Assembly (NCBI GenBank): GCA_017462735.1
Contig: JAFTQO010000002.1
Location: 1 to 64,000, forward strand
Length of the DNA stretch: 64,000 bases
Reading direction: 5' to 3'
DNA from: Clostridia bacterium
Lineage (GTDB): Bacteria; Bacillota; Clostridia; Christensenellales; Borkfalkiaceae
Every line of letters begins with the position of its first letter. The stretch's first letter is position 1. This document shows positions 63,322-64,000 of the stretch, piece by piece. The notes beneath the pieces are model-generated. The model saw nothing but the letters and a program-made list of their open reading frames with translations. It was not told the DNA's origin and searched no databases. The translations under genes were made by a program, and so were the position numbers.

Positions 63322-63993
63322 TTACGACAACGTATACCGTATTGCCTGCGGATAATCTAGTACGCAACCGTCCCCGACGTAGGCGACGTCCGCCTTGCCC
63401 GTTTCGTCTGCGGAAACGAGACTGTTGCCTACCCCTACGAACGCCCCCTCAAAGCCCGCGAAAATGCTGCCCTTGAAGTCCACCGCTGTGATAATTTCCG
63501 CCCCGCCGGACAACTCGTCAACCCACTTTCTCAAAAAGGTAAACGCATTGTCCTTAGGCAAAAAAGGCAACTCTTCCAGACCGTCGATGACGACGAAAAA
63601 TTTAGGCAATCGAGGATTTTCTTTGCGCGCGCTCGCTTGTGCGTTCGCCAAGTTTTTCATCGCCGAAAACTGCCTTTCGCTCAATAGATAAGGCACGGTG
63701 ACGTCCGCTTTTTTTAACTCCAATAATTTTGCGTATTCCCGATGCGGCGAAAGCACCAAAAAGGAGGCTTTCCCTTCCCCGTATGCGACGGCAAGAGATT
63801 TTACCGTCTCCATCACGAACGCTTTTCTTTGCGCGCCCGTCACACAGGTATGGCAGTACCTGTCCGCTCTGTCTTTGCGATGCGAAAAAACCACCTCGCC
63901 GCTTTCCTCCCAGCCGAGGGGAACTTTCGCAAGAGGAAAATCTCCCGCTTTTTCCTTATTTTGCAAGATGGACAGCCACCTTCCTTTTTGCAT
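63322..63993 (-). CDS. FtsK/SpoIIIE-like protein with degenerate P-loop (start near window edge)
   Basis: The visible 223 residues resemble the RecA-type motor domain of FtsK/SpoIIIE: VPLGWEESGEVVF, then HTCVTGAQRKAFVMETVKSL where the P-loop stands, and FFVVIDGLEELPF at the Walker B place. Both motifs are altered: the expected GSGKS is AQRKA and the DE is DG, so ATP hydrolysis is doubtful. The start at 63993 is only 7 nt from the window end without a visible ribosome site; the true gene may begin further right. It ends 13 nt before mutY. Confidence 0.6.
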   Translation of the reverse strand: MQKGRWLSILQNKEKAGDFPLAKVPLGWEESGEVVFSHRKDRADRYCHTCVTGAQRKAFVMETVKSLAVAYGEGKASFLVLSPHREYAKLLELKKADVTVPYLLSERQFSAMKNLANAQASARKENPRLPKFFVVIDGLEELPFLPKDNAFTFLRKWVDELSGGAEIITAVDFKGSIFAGFEGAFVGVGNSLVSADETGKADVAYVGDGCVLDYPQAIRYTLS

Positions 63994-64000
63994 AAAAATA

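Overview
The window looks like chromosome of an uncultured anaerobic clostridial Firmicute, probably from the gut. The evidence is a SCIFF (ranthipeptide) peptide with its radical SAM maturase beside a TIGR04086 membrane protein, the order tgt-yajC-TIGR04086-scfA-scfB-secD-secF-recJ-relA-MBL-hemZ, a VanW protein, rubrerythrin, hslUV-trmFO-topA, and promoters that match the sigma-A consensus closely. I found no rRNA, tRNA, CRISPR array or complete insertion sequence. The protein families are almost all housekeeping ones; the less ordinary material lies in the first 3 kb, in the intergenic repeats and in several leaders.

Layout. 1-3 kb: a 49-bp tandem repeat, three tandem paralogous four-helix membrane proteins, each with its own promoter and terminator, then a DUF559 nuclease gene between 95-bp direct repeats built of small hairpins. 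3-6.2 kb: an ABC exporter and its MarR regulator. 6.3-18 kb, all minus strand: recF-PHP-vanW, then plsX-rnc-smc-ftsY-trmD-rbgA-rnhB-yraN. 18.2-21.4 kb: dnaA-mnmG, with rubrerythrin the only convincing plus-strand genes. 21.5-36.7 kb, minus: rpsO-pnp, relA-MBL-hemZ, recJ, secD-secF, scfA-scfB, a TIGR04086 protein, yajC and a broken membrane ORF. 36.8-46.1 kb, minus: tgt with a heterodimeric ABC exporter, a membrane-anchored Rad50/Mre11-like pair, and cardiolipin synthase. 46.3-49.8 kb: rubrerythrin (plus), a membrane protein, eda-kdgK and a lipoprotein. 49.9-59.7 kb, minus: one long operon comM-dprA-topA-trmFO-hslV-hslU-hisS-trxA. 59.8-64 kb, minus: rplS with an L19-leader-like structure, a TIGR00725 protein, a flavoprotein, and a degenerate FtsK-like gene-mutY-HNH run.

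The genes mainly support RNA modification and decay (trmD, mnmG, trmFO, tgt, pnp, rnc), chromosome maintenance (smc, recF, recJ, topA, rnhB, mutY, dprA, comM) and envelope biogenesis (SecDF-YajC, FtsY, PlsX, Cls, ABC exporters). The most likely undescribed items are the three independently promoted membrane paralogs and the DUF559 gene in a hairpin-repeat cassette, whose repeat shows compensatory base changes and a diverged third copy 46 kb away. All assignments rest on reading motifs by eye; no database search was run.
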